Origin: Xestospongia muta
Lineage: Eukaryota > Porifera > Demospongiae > Haplosclerida > Petrosiidae
Direction: 5' to 3'
DNA: 64,000 nucleotides
Assembly (NCBI GenBank): GCA_963693285.1
Contig: OY848924.1
Coordinates: forward strand, 6,655,842-6,719,841
Below the pieces are notes generated by a model, which had not been told where the DNA came from, searched no databases, and saw only the letters and a program-made list of their open reading frames with translations. Shown piece after piece: positions 13,701-33,004 of the stretch (positions within the stretch are counted from its first letter, which is position 1; each line of letters opens with the position of its first letter). Position numbers and translations under genes: made by a program.

Positions 13701-14210
13701 CCAAAGAAATATATACTGCTAAGGTTTCTTTCTTCTATCACTGCTGAGTGGCAAGAGATGGGAGATCTACTTGGAGTTGATCCTGATATTATTAAGGGAT
13801 TATGTGATTCTAATTTTTCTAACCAAGTTAAAATGTCCAAGATGTTACAGAGCTGGTTGGATAATGAACCCACTCCTGCTACATGGAACAACATCATCAG
13901 TGTTATAGAGGGTCCTCTACAAAAGAAGTCATTAGCTGATGACATTCGTCAATTACTACTAGGTATATAGCTACCTATACTTTTATTATAATACATGGAC
14001 TAATATAAGTGTCAGCTAATTCATTGGATTAGGACATGAAGTACAGCTAACTCTTATTTGGGATCTAGTTTGTATAATTATCTCTTACTTTGATGTTATT
14101 AATGATCAAACCTAATTAATAACATATATGTATTATACTTTATATGTTTAACATAACACTTACTATCTCTTTAAATAGCACCTACTATTACTGACAGTAC
14201 TACTCAGTAA
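7740..14210 (+). CDS. Gene B: Rac-Rab-Roc/COR-death-death fusion protein, 1308 aa
   Basis: Exons: 7740-7774, 7857-7928, 8063-8133, 8193-8230, 8285-8347, 8401-8508, 9555-9674, 9723-9822, 9871-9956, 10001-10078, 10134-10322, 10401-10451, 10502-10564, 10617-10656, 10711-12819, 12873-12905, 13014-13316, 13452-13517, 13693-13962, 14179-14210; the sum, 3927 nt, is exactly in frame. Residues 1-169 are Rac-like ([29 protein letters not shown]). G3 is shortened to DTGDYD and G4 is NQVD. Residues 170-320 are Rab-like ([14 protein letters not shown], no DTAGQ). A linker follows at 321-371. The Roc-like GTPase has its P-loop at 396-403, DSGGQ at 563-567 and THRD at 662-665; the COR-like part spans about 740-1075. 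Two death domains lie at about 1086-1187 and 1209-1298. Rac lacks its CAAX tail and Rab its CC tail, as expected of internal domains. Start: the Rac-type MQ initiator. Function is inferred, not known. Confidence 0.87.
8509..9554 (+). other. Long intron of gene B Rac module
   Basis: This 1046-nt intron separates the G4 and G5 exons of the Rac-like domain. The same intron is only about 300 nt in genes A, C and D. The excess AT-rich sequence includes a stretch near 9010-9220 that resembles intergenic sequence at 5380-5530, so a piece of cluster intergenic DNA probably inserted here. The small open frame at 9143-9349 has no recognisable motif. Confidence 0.55.
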
Positions 14211-16245
14211 ATGCCACTACATATGAGGTATGATACTACAGTACTAGCACTATATTGTCTGTAGACAAAACATATATACATACTATCCTATACTTTAATA
14301 ATAATGTATTAATTAGTATAAATTATTAATTAAATATATTAATAGTGTAGTATATGTAACAGGTAATATCATACAATGATGTATTATTATATTTTGTTTA
14401 TCTGTTACAGATACTATATAACTGATCTTATCTTTTATTACAATGTAATGAATTATAATTATCTTTTTTTTCTTTAAAAAGCACTTTTAAAAATTTCTGC
14501 TTTGTTTCATTTATTTTGAGTGAAATACATAATCTGATGTCTATGTATTGTTTAAATTTTTGAACAAGATTTTTTACCATTAAAAAAACTAATTATTTTG
14601 TTTATAATTTAAACAAAATGTGTAGGTTTATTATTATTCTGGTATATCTATTGTGTAACTATCACAAGTTAAACTGTTAGTTGAACTAGTTCTTCAAATT
14701 TATTACATCAGTTACTAATATCAAGTAAGTATATAGAAATATAAACAGATACAGAGACAGTATTGTTTTTGAAATGATTGTGTTTACAATTGTATGACAC
14801 CTAACATTTCATCAGATAGTAATTTGAAAAAGGGAGTTTCTAACAACTTGGATGTCAGGTTACTATTTTAAGATTGTGTCTATATATAGTAACATAGTCT
14901 TTTCACCTTATAAGGCAGTGCATGTAATAAACACAATCATTGATTGTCATAACATATGATAAAAGAAGTCAGTAGTGGTAGAGGAAGTAATTGGCTTACC
15001 AATCAATAACTAATTACTCACTGCAACTAATAATTGCCTAAATAGAGTTTAAGAAAAGCATGTTAAAATACTACTTGATTAATTATTTACATAATTTATT
15101 GATGCACATCAATTGAGATAAGTAAATTATAAAACTAAACTATGGTAATAAATTACTTCTTAGCAAATGAGTTTTACACAAATAATTTATTGATCCACAT
15201 TTGTAACTGATAAATAAATCATAAGTCTAAATTCTAATAAGATTATGGTAGTGATTACTACTTAGTAAATGTGTTTTACTAAAGACATTTTTTTAAAAAG
15301 ATCTTTCAAATTTAGACCTTTTCTGTACTTGGTATCTACAGAGACTCTAGGTTAATGACTTCATAGTCATATATTTGTCAATTTAGTGATCTAGATATAT
15401 AGCTATATACATATTGTAGTAGCAGTTACCAATTTATCTGTTACACTCGTGAGGGAGTGTTTAGTACTATTATGTCTTTGAGTGTTATTGATTGCATTCT
15501 TTAGATAGTAACTTTATAGTAACTTGAAAGAAGAATTTCTTACAACTTACTGTTAATTGTCATTCATTAATTGACTATTAGGATGCTATTTTAAGACTGT
15601 CTATACATAGTAACATAGTCTTTTCACCTTATAAGGCAATGTATGTAATGAATAATTCCATACACGCAAACACTGATTGTCATAACATAATGATAAAAGA
15701 AGTCAGTAGTGGTAGAGGAGACAATTGGCCTACCAGTAATGAACATTAATAACTCTCATTGACAAATTTCCAATGTTATTTATCAGTTGAATAAAATACT
15801 CATGTCCATCTTAATATACACCTGATGTGAAAGAGTTTTGTGCAACTATACAGTAGTTTTATATTAAGATGTGTGATTTGTATCATATGCTCTTTACCTT
15901 TTAGACATGCTACAATATGGTCTGATGGTATCACGGATACTCTTCAGTTAATAAATGAAAACATTTGCCAGACATGGAGCTTTGTGGATTATAATTGTAT
16001 TTATAATAATTATGCTGATGTTTTATTTTTGTAGCATTGAATAACACTATTTTTAGCAATGTTGGTGAGTCCAGAAGGAAGCATTGCTTTAGAATAGTAC
16101 AATCCTGCAGACGCCATGAACTCGTGTTTCGTTGCAGTAATCAATGCGTAGGCGAAGCCGTGGGAGTGGATTTGCTAGTACATCAACTTTCCTGGTGCTA
16201 GTCTCTAGTGCTTTTTAGTGAGTTTTGACTTGTGGATTTCATAGA
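14211..16245. other. Duplicated intergenic region upstream of gene C
   Basis: No gene was found in these ~2 kb. The region is a clear duplicate of 22554-24780: long stretches match almost base for base, including segments starting at 14430, 14800, 15120, 15430 and 15840. It probably contains the promoter and 5' leader of gene C. A conserved block at about 16060-16180 is shared with 24590-24710. The ~25 nt just before the ATG (GTGGATTTCATAGA) is also shared among genes B, C and D. Confidence 0.65.
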
Positions 16246-19200
16246 ATGCAGGCTATTAAACTTGTTGCTGTCGGTGATAGGTAAGTTTTATAAATATATG
16301 CTTATAAGATATTTCTATAGATATGTACTATAAGAGAACTGATAAAACGACCCAGTCTGGCAGGAAGTCCAGACTATGTTGTGTATTATGATACTGATCC
16401 TAATTAACTATACACAATAAAGTACAGACTTCTAATGGACAAATAGTCACTGTGTAAAACAAAGATAATAAGTTCCATTTTTTATAGAGCTGCAGATAAA
16501 ACTGAGTTGTTGATCAGTTATACAACAAATGCATTTCCAGGAGAGTATATACCAACTGTGTAAGTCATCATGTCACACAGACACACGCACACATACATTC
16601 AATATTTTATCAACATGTAATGAAATCATTAAATCACATTCTACAATTAATGATAATTTGTAGGCTTGATAACTATAGCGCACATATAATGGTTGATGGT
16701 AAACATATCAACTTGGGACTATGGGACACAGCAGGTATTATAGTTACATGATTTTGTTGACTAATTGGATGTCTGATATGTTTATATAGGTCATGATGAT
16801 TATGATAGACTAAGACCTTTATCTTATCCTCAAACAGTGAGTAACATAATTGTCTTATTTTATTTTAATATAAAAAAGTTTTATATGTTGTATTAATATT
16901 CCATGATTTTTATTAAGTATTATAAATAATTATAATTCAAAAGCTATTTAGCAATAAACATTACTATATTTACAATGTCAATTAGAATTGGAATTTTATT
17001 TTCTCAGGATGTGTTCTTGTTACTATTTTCACTTGTTTCACCTGCATCATTTGAAAATATTAGGCATAAGGTACTTAAAACATAGTTATAAGTTGTATTA
17101 ATAGTTTTATATATGCTAGTGGTATCCAAAAGTTTCTCACCATTGTCCAAACACTCCAATCATTCTGGTTGGTACTAAACTTGACTCACGTGATGATAAG
17201 AAGAGAATTGAGAAACTTAAAGAGAAAAGATTAAGTCCAGTGTCATATAAAGAGGTATATATTCCCTTTACATGTTAATTACTGAATTCAATGATAATAT
17301 ACAAGTTTTGTATTCATATATTAATTCCTGTAGGTCATATTATTTACATACTATTAACCACTTCTTATTGTTTATATGATTATATAATATAATTTAAAAT
17401 GTAATATTGTATTTAATGTGAATGTGGTTAATTAGTTTAGTCAAATCTTTGCTTTAATTGGAAGCAATCAAGAAGTTGCTTGGATTGATCATGATTAAAG
17501 ACCCACAGTTTAACTTGCTGGCAACTGCACATATTCTTTGTATACATGTATATATGTACTTTACTTTTCTATAGGGTCTTCAGATGATGAAGGAAATTGG
17601 TGCAGTAAAGTATTTGGAGTGTTCTGCTCTTACTCAAAAAGGACTTAAAACTGTTTTTGATGAAGCAATTCGCACAGTTCTTCAACCTCAAAAGATACAA
17701 AAAAGTACCTCAAATGAGTTAAAATATATTGTGTGCATATATAATATATTTTTAACTCATTTGAGGTATTTCTTTTATCATTAGAAAAAATGGATAATAA
17801 AGCTGTTTTTGATAAAGCAATTCACTCGCCTCGTAGAGATTATCACGTACAAAAATAATGTATTTTAACTCATTTGAGCTACTTTTATTATTAGGATACT
17901 CTATTGACTCAAACCAGTATGCAATTCCTAGTGATTGGTGATAGTGGTAGTGGTAAAACATGTATTTTACAAACCTTCAATGATGGATCACCTACAGGTA
18001 CATGAGTTATCATTATTGTATTATGTATAGTGTTTGATAGATTCAGAGATTGAATTCATTACCAAGAATGTATATTGGAATGAAGAAAATCAAAAAATTA
18101 TACTACGCATACATGCCACTACCACCACATCCTATTATAAAGATGCCATGGTACAGAATACCTCAGATTATTAACAAACACATTTACTTTCCTATATAGG
18201 GTATTTTATTGGTATATGATATTACCAGTCAAGAGTCATTTGATAACATAACAAAATGGCTACAGGATATCACAGCAGTAAGTAGTTACTCAGCAAAATA
18301 ATTTTAATATTCTAAATCTCAAAAATTTTAGCATGCCTCACCAGATGTACAATGTCTCTTGGTTGGTAACAAGTTAGATATGGAATCTGATAGACAAGTT
18401 TCTAAAGAGAAAGGAACACGATTGGCAAAGAAACTAAAGATTCTATTTTTTGAGATATCATCAAAAGACAAAGCTAGTATTGACAAGGTTTTCCAAATAT
18501 TGGAAAAACAAGTTTAAAGGTATACAATAGTGGTTGTATGAGTATATATTTCTAATGATGTAAATGTTATATTTTTAATTTTTTGCAGGAAAGAAAGCAA
18601 TCATTTCTTAGAAATATTGGAAGACGGTTTCAGGAAAAGGTAAACATTTGTATTAGTTCGATTACACTGATGATAACTTTATTGCTTATAGAAAAAATCA
18701 TTTGCTATCGATTTACAAAAGCCAACAAGTGCAGCTCTTAAATTTAAAGAGGTATATTATAATGAGCTTTAGACTCTTTAGCTTTTCATTCTCTTTAAAG
18801 ATACCTCCTTCACAAGCCAATGATCAATTTACTGAAATTGGTAAGTCTTATATAATTATAGCTGTGAGAAATCACTAAAACATTATGGTGAATTATAATA
18901 TTGTTATGCAATCTTTATGTAGATCAAAGAAATCTTCATAATGCTATGAAATCTGGTGGATCTGTTGAAACCAATATTACAAAAGTTGTTGTCCAAGGTC
19001 CAGCTAGAGCTGGTAAAACATCAGTCAAATGTTTAATTCTCTCTCAACCTTATGAAAGTAATATCAGCACAGGTTGTGTTGAGTCTCCACAAATTGCTAT
19101 TGGAGAATTCTCTATGAGTCAATATGGTCAGCTGAATGAATGTCACTGGGAACTAGTCAATGATGAAAAAATGATTGTGGAGTTTGCCAATGAAGTCCGA

Positions 19201-22200
19201 TCTCTTATTAAAAGCAAACATATTAATAATGAGTGTGACTACCCAGTACCAACCTAACAACCACCTCTTGTCACAGATACAGCAGTTGCAGAGAAATCTA
19301 AAGTTATCGTCAGTAAAACACAATCCAAACCTCCAATCACAACCAGTAGTAACACAGCTTCACGTCGAATGTCATTGGAACCTCCAGTTCAGCTACCAAA
19401 AGTAAATGATAGTGCTACCCAGCAGTTGTCTGATATTGTCAACAAAGCTTCAACAAAAGGTGTTAAGCTTGCTCTACACAAAGAATGGCTCTACTTTATT
19501 GACTCTGGAGGACAGATTCAGTTTCAACAGTTGTTACAAGCCTTTATACCATGTGCATCAGTCCTTATGCTAGTTACTAATCTAGCTGAAGGTCTTTCTA
19601 GTCAATCATCCACTGTATTACAATGTGAAGACGGAAAGTATATTGTGAGTGGCCACTCACCAACTGTTGAGACACTCCTCAAACGTCTCATACTTATGGT
19701 CAATTCTAGTGTTCAACAGCATCAGTTAATCAATGATACTGAGCTATCTCAGGTCATTATCAAACCTCCAGAAAAGCTTAAAGTCATTACCCTTGCTACC
19801 CATCGTGATATGTATGACGAGCGACTAAAATGTGGAGATAAAGTTGAATCCATTAAAGAAAAAGAAGAAAAGCTTTCCAAAATATTTCGATCTATTGAAG
19901 GCAATCTGTCTTATCATGTCACTACTGGAAAGGTATTATCAGAAGTTGATGGTCGTAAAGCTTCTCAGGGTGTGTTTGATGATCCAGTTATTAAAGAGAT
20001 TTGTGCTGAATTAAAGGATCAAGCTTTTAAAGTTAATATCCCATTAAGATGGTATGCTTTTGAAATTTTGTTACGACAAGAAGCCATTAAAGGTTGTGGA
20101 GTACTTAGCTTGGAAGAGTGTCAAGCTACTGGTCTAGGATTGGGTTTGCATACAGAAGAAATACAGAGTGCTCTTAAGTTCTTCTATCTTCTCAATACCA
20201 TCTTATATTACCCTGGAGTGAGTGATTTAGTGTTTGTCCTCCCCCACAGTTTGATTGAAGTAGTCAGTGAACTGATGATACTGGTCTGCAAAGTACGAAA
20301 TGGAGTTAATGTTGGACGAGGGGCAGCTGATATTAAGAAAATGGCTGATTATGGTATTATATCAAAAGATGTCTTTGCTAAGTCTGAAAAAAGTGTTAAG
20401 ATATCTTCCTATTTCCAATCCTTTAGCCCAGAAGTGCTTAAAATATTCCAGCACCTTTTGATTGCCACAGAATTACCTGATAACAAGTTTTTCATGCCAG
20501 CATTGCTACCTTTAATTGATCCATCAGAAGTCAATCCTGTACACAATTCTACCTCATGTCCTTTGCTGTTTTACTTTGCAAAAGATGCTCCAATTGGACT
20601 CTTTTGTGCCATGATTGTCCACCTACTATCAATAACACATCGTGGTAGATCATTATGGGTTATTGATGAGTCTGAGTCCAAGATGTATTCGAATTACATA
20701 ACTCTAAGAAAGATTGGTGGAGGAAAGGTCAGCTTCATTGAAGAGCATGACATATTTGAGGTACACTGTGAACTCATTGATGATCAAGTAGAAGTAAAGA
20801 AAGAGTTAATCAACGCTATCGATGAAACTACTATAACAAGAAGAATTGTTAAAGAAATGCAACCAGAGGTTGGTTTTTATTGCCCATGTAAAGTGGAATC
20901 TACCCATGTTGCTACCATCTGGGAAGAAGACAAGTGGATTCTTTATTGTACATCTAAAGAAGATGTTATACAACTCATTCCAGAAAACAGTTCTTGTTGG
21001 TCTTGGTTTGAGTCCATTAATGATGGTATGTGCAGTATACATACTATATACTAAGTGTTTACACTAAGCATTCTATAGATAATGATGAATATTTAGGAGA
21101 GATACCAACAGGTATGAAAGAAACATAGTACATTGATGTAGTCCAGTATAGTAATTTTATTTTAGTCATTATAAGTGTACATGTGATGTTAATACTTTAT
21201 TTCATACTTTATGTCACAGCTAGTAAACCAGAGAAACATGTACTGCTCAGATTACTTTCTTCTATCACTGCTGAGTGGCAAGAGATGGGAGATCTACTTG
21301 GAGTTGACCCTGATACTATTGAGGGATTGTGTATCTCTAATTTTTCTAACAAGGTCAAAATGTCTAAGATGTTACAGAGCTGGTTGGACAAAGAGCCCAC
21401 TCCAGTGACATGGGACAATATCATTAGTGTCATAGGGGGTCCTCTACAGAAGAAAACCCTAGCGACTGAAATTTGCCAATCTCTTAAGCTTGATGTCTGC
21501 CATTTTCTTGGAATAAAGTCAGGTATGTTCTTTTATTGATAGTATGTACATCAGAAGCAAACAAGTTAATTTATTTATCTGCATGAGTGAACTTGCACAA
21601 AATCTTGTGTCACTTCCAGTCACTACCTTACTCATTAGTCCCTAACATGCTATATATTTCTTATTTATCTGCATGAGTAAAGTTCACACAAAATCTTTCT
21701 CTTTAGTCCCAAACATGACGTGCTATATATTTCATGTTTTCTGAATAGATGAGTGTGCGTCTTATACTGATACTCCTCAAAACAGTTTTCATCCTTGTTG
21801 GATTTTGTGTGAAGTTAGTTATGGTAAGTGAAGATATAACTCTATATAATTCTAATATAATAATAACACTAATATAATATCACTGTTATATTTGACCTTT
21901 TATAGATATTGATTATAATTACTTTATACTGGTCTATTGAATGTATATATCATAGCATAATAAATCATAGTTTGTGTCTCCATGTAGAATAATTGATTTG
22001 TAAAGTTTATATTTATAACAATTTATAATTCACAGCTATCAAGCCAAAGAAATATATACTGCTAAGATTTCTTTCTTCTATCACTGCTGAGTGGCAAGAG
22101 ATGGGAGATCTACTTGGAGTTGACCCTGATATTATTAAGGGATTATGTGATTCTAATTTTTCTAACCAAGTTAAAATGCCCAAGATGTTACAGAGCTGGT

Positions 22201-22553
22201 TGGATAATGAACCCACTCCTGCTACATGGAACAACATTATCAGTGTTATAGAGGGTCCTCTAAAAAAGAAGTCACTGGCTGATGACATTTGTCAATTATT
22301 ACTAGGTATATAGCTACCTATACTTTTATTATAATACATGGACTAATGTAAGTGTCAGCTAATTCATTGGATTAGAACATAAAGTATAGCTAACTCTTAT
22401 TTGGGATCTAGTTTGTATAATTGTCTCTTACTTTGATGTTATTAATGATCAAACCTAATTAATAACATACATGTATTATACTTTATATGTTTAACATAAC
22501 ACTTACTATCTCTTTAAATAGCACCTACTACTACTGACAGTACTACTCAGTAA
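16246..22553 (+). pseudogene. Gene C: broken Rac-Rab-Roc/COR-death-death paralogue
   Basis: Exons mirror gene B: 16246-16280, 16488-16559, 16664-16734, 16790-16836, 17008-17070, 17120-17254, 17575-17704, 17785-17846, 17895-17997, 18041-18150, 18200-18277, 18332-18519, 18589-18639, 18692-18751, 18801-18840, 18923-21025, 21079-21111, 21220-21522, 21749-21823, 22036-22305, 22522-22553. Two lesions are visible. The Rab G5 exon is 188 nt instead of 189 (GTTTAAAG versus GTTTTAAAG), giving TAA at its end. A CAA-to-TAA change at 19255-19257 breaks the large exon in the variable insert. The Rac P-loop is also degenerate (GDRAADKTE), and G3 reads DTAGHDDYD. A weak alternative donor after CAA (GTTTAA) could skip the first lesion in frame, but not the second. 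The exon at 17785-17846 is a partial duplicate of the Rac C-terminal exon. The remaining 561 codons of Roc/COR and both death domains stay open, so decay is recent, or shorter products are made. Confidence 0.8.
17706..17767. repeat. Palindrome in a gene C intron
   Basis: The arms, CCTCAAATGAGTTAAAATAT on the left and its near-perfect reverse complement on the right, surround a short AT loop. The palindrome almost fills the 80-nt intron between the Rac C-terminal exon and the duplicated exon. A degraded copy of both arms is present at the equivalent place in gene D (about 26484-26546), and a single arm at 17862-17880. It probably spread with the exon duplication. Confidence 0.65.
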
Positions 22554-24997
22554 ATACCACTACATATGAGGTATGATACTACAGTACTAGCACTATATTG
22601 TCTAGATAAAACATATATACATACTATCCTATGCTTTAGTAATAATGTATTAATTAGTATAAATTATTAATTAAATGTATTAATAGTGTAGTATATGTAA
22701 CAGGTAATATCATACAATGATGTATTATTATATTTTGTTTATCTGTTACTGATACTATACAACCGATCTTATCTTTTATTACAATGTAATGAATTATAAT
22801 TATCTTTTTTATTTAAAAATATATTTTTATATTAATTTATTTAGTTACATTACTTTTGAGTGAAATGTATAATCTGATATGCTTGTGTAGTTTATATTTA
22901 TTTCTTTTTTATTTGAAAAATGTGTTATATTATTCTATTTAGTTCTATTATTTTTGAGTGAAATATATATTGTCTGATGTCCATGTATTGTTTAAATCAT
23001 TGAACAAAAAGTGTTTTTACAACTAAAAAATAGTAATATGTTAATTTATGCAAAATGTGAAGATTTTAAAATTATTCTGGTATATCTATTGTGCAATGAC
23101 CACAATTTAATTTGTTAGTAGAACTACTTCTTTAATTTATTACATCAGTTACTAATATCAAGTAATTATATCGAAATATAAGCAGGTACAGAGACAGTAT
23201 TGATTTGAAATGATTGTGTTTGCAGTTGTATGACACCTAACATTTCATCAGATAGTAATTTGAAAAAGGGAATTTCTTACAACTTGGATGTCAGGCTACT
23301 ATTTTAAGATTGTGTCTATATATTGTAACATAGTCTTTCACCTTATAAGGCAGTGTATGTAACACAATCATTGATTGTCATAATATATGATAAAGAGTCA
23401 ATAGTGGTAGAGGAAGTAATTGGCTTACTAATAATGAAGATCAATAACTAATTACTCACTGCAGCTAAGAATTGCCTAAATAGAGTTTAAGAGAAGTATG
23501 TTAAAATACTACTTCATTAATTTTGTACATAATTTATTGATGTACATCAATTGAGATAAGTAAATTATAAAACTAAACTATGGTAATGAATTATTTATTA
23601 GCAAATGAGTTTTACACACGTAATTTATTGATCCACATCTGTAACTGATAAATAAATCATAAGTCTAAATTCTAATAAGATTATGGTAGTGATTACTACT
23701 TAGTAAATGTGTTTTACTAAAGACATCTTTTTAAAAAGATATTTCAAATTTAGACCTTTTCTGTACTTGGTATCTACAGAGACTCTAGATTAATGACTTC
23801 ATAGTCATATATTTGTCAATTTAGTGATCTAGATATAGCTATATACATATTGTAGTAGCAGTTACCAATTTATCTGTTACACTCGTGAGGGAGTATTTAG
23901 TACTATTATGTCTTTGAGTGTTATTGATTGCATTCTTTAGATAGTAACTTTATAGTAACTTGAAAGAAGAATTTCTTACAACTTACTGTTAATTGTCATT
24001 CATTAATTGACTATTAGGATGCTATTTTAAGACTGTCTATACATAGTAACATAGTCTTTTCACCTTATAAGGCAATGTATGTAATGAATAATTCCATACA
24101 CGCAAACACTGATTGTCATAACATAATGATAAAAGAAGTCAATAGTGGTAGAGGAGACAATTGGCCTACCAGTGAACATTAATAACTCTCATTGACAAAT
24201 TTCCAATGCTATTTATCAGTTGAATAAAATACTCATGTCCATCTTGATATACACCTGATGTGAAAGAGTTTTGTGCAACTATACAGTAGTTTTATATTAA
24301 GATGTGTGATTTGTATCATATGCTCTTTACCTTTTAGACATGCTATAATTGGGTCTGATGGTATCACGGACAAAGACATCCTGAACTTATACTCTTCAGT
24401 TAATAAATGAAAACATTTGCCAGACATGGATCTTTGTGGATTATAAAATGTATTTATAATAATTATGCTGATGTTTTATTTTTGTAGCATTATGTTCATT
24501 TAATATTGTTGTGGTCTTCAATTATTGTTCTTGCTAGACGAAAAAAAGTTGGATGGTTGATCAATCATTGAATAACACTATTTTTAGCTATGTTGGTGAG
24601 TCCAGAAGGAAGCATTGCTTCAGAATAGTACAATCCTGCAGACTCCATGAACTCGTGTTTCGTTGCAGTAATCAATGCGTAGGCAAAGACGTGGGAGTGG
24701 ATTTCCCCATACATCTATAATTATATTGACAACGTTCCTGGCACTAGTCTCTAGTGCTTTTTAGTGAGTTTTGACTTGTGGATTTTCCATACATGTAATC
24801 ATTGATTGTTATAACATGTGATCACTGTGAATGTTATTATAAATATGTTAATTATGTACATCAAAGTATATAGTAAACTAATCACACACAAACACATCAT
24901 CTTGGTCTTCTTAATTACTTAATCTGCCACACCTACCATTTCCTTAGTTCATTCATTAAGCCCTTTTTAGTGAGTTTTGACTTGTGGATTTCATACA
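22554..24997. other. Duplicated intergenic region upstream of gene D
   Basis: No gene was found. The region is the paralogous copy of 14211-16245, with small indels. Near the gene D start it differs: a motif CTTTTTAGTGAGTTTTGACT occurs twice (about 24757 and 24964), bracketing about 200 bp absent upstream of gene C. A block starting at 24590 matches the region before gene C and may be promoter or 5' leader. Confidence 0.6.
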
Positions 24998-31749
<6,752 letters not shown>

Positions 31750-32850
31750 TACAGTCACAATCACATATGCAACAGAAAAAGAGGTACATTTGGAAATGTT
31801 AGTATATAAACAAATCACAAAGTTATTCATCACAATCTAATTGTACATTGTTCATTAACTCTTCATTCATACTACTAGTTAATTTTAATGAGAGAAGTAT
31901 TAATTTTGATGTCAAAGAATACTTCATGACATCAAATACATTATTACCACTAAGTAACATGATATCCTTTCTTTCCAGATACATGCTGCAGCTGAACCAG
32001 TTCCCATTTTATTAATCAACTATGTATAGTTAACTGTGACAATAAATAGAGTGCTATTTTTGACAATTTTTAACAATTTTTATAATTTTTTATTTGTAAT
32101 TATTAGTTGATTTGAGTGAAACAAACTTATTATGAAGTTTCTCTTGTGAAATGATTGAAAAAGAACTAAAAATAGTAGTACTCTAGCTCTTACTACTAGC
32201 ATCATTCCAAACTCACTATTATAGTAACTACTGAGTCAGTATAATATCATATTGCAGTATTACATTATCTTTCTGATAATAGTAATTGTTCTGCCATCAT
32301 GTTATGGAATAGAATAAGTGAGTTCACAGTAGACAGAATTGACAAACCAAACTCCATATGATCATATGTTATGATTTGTTAGCTAGTGTTAAGTCATTTG
32401 GTCATAGTTATGACCACAGCTTTCATTGTTATTATTGATTCAATCATAATATGCAGTAAATTTTGGTTTAATATGAGAGTTACAAATTTTCAATGTCAAT
32501 TATCTTGACATTAAAAAAACCTAGATCTCTTTATTGCTGTAACAACTAAGACAAAAGAAATCATTTGCTGATAACATTGTAATTAGACAATGAATTAATC
32601 ATAGTTACAACATTTTGTCAACATATTGATCCATCATGACTTGGCAGTATTAACAGTGACTTAGACACATTGGAAGATTGGGAAAGTATTAAGAAATGAT
32701 AACAATTAAGCTATACATACTGATAACTTCCCTTATGAAACTAATTGATCTACTAGAGTAGGAGCTGACCCAGGCTGTCTTGCCACACCTTCATTTTGAC
32801 TACTACAGCTGAAACCTTGCTCTACTACAATATATTAGTAGTGACTCGCA
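31750..32850. other. Intergenic region after gene D
   Basis: About 1.1 kb of AT-rich sequence without a recognisable gene. AATAAATAGAG near 32042 could serve as the polyadenylation signal of gene D. The last ~100 nt before 32851 are probably the promoter or leader of the Rab first exon there. Confidence 0.45.
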
Positions 32851-33004
32851 ATGGCTAATGTTGCTTCAGACTCAAAAGGACTGAACAGAGGCTATGATAT
32901 TCTTTTTAAAATTCTTCTCATTGGTGACACTCAAGTAGGCAAATCCAGTATTCTTTTGAGATATGCTGAAGGCACATTCACCATTACCTTCATAACCACT
33001 ATAG
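32851..33004 (+). CDS. Rab first exon, possible alternative 5' exon of the Rab gene at 34221
   Basis: The open exon starts ATG and ends at a clear donor (ATAG|GTAAAG). It encodes a Rab N-terminus: [20 protein letters not shown], then TFITTIG. It stops at exactly the codon position and phase (phase 1, after Ile-G) of the Rab first exon at 34221-34380. No matching second exon exists between 33004 and 34221, so splicing to 34525 would give a complete Rab with a different N-terminus and P-loop (GDTQVGKS versus GDSGVGKT). Otherwise it is the orphan first exon of a lost Rab copy. Confidence 0.6.
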
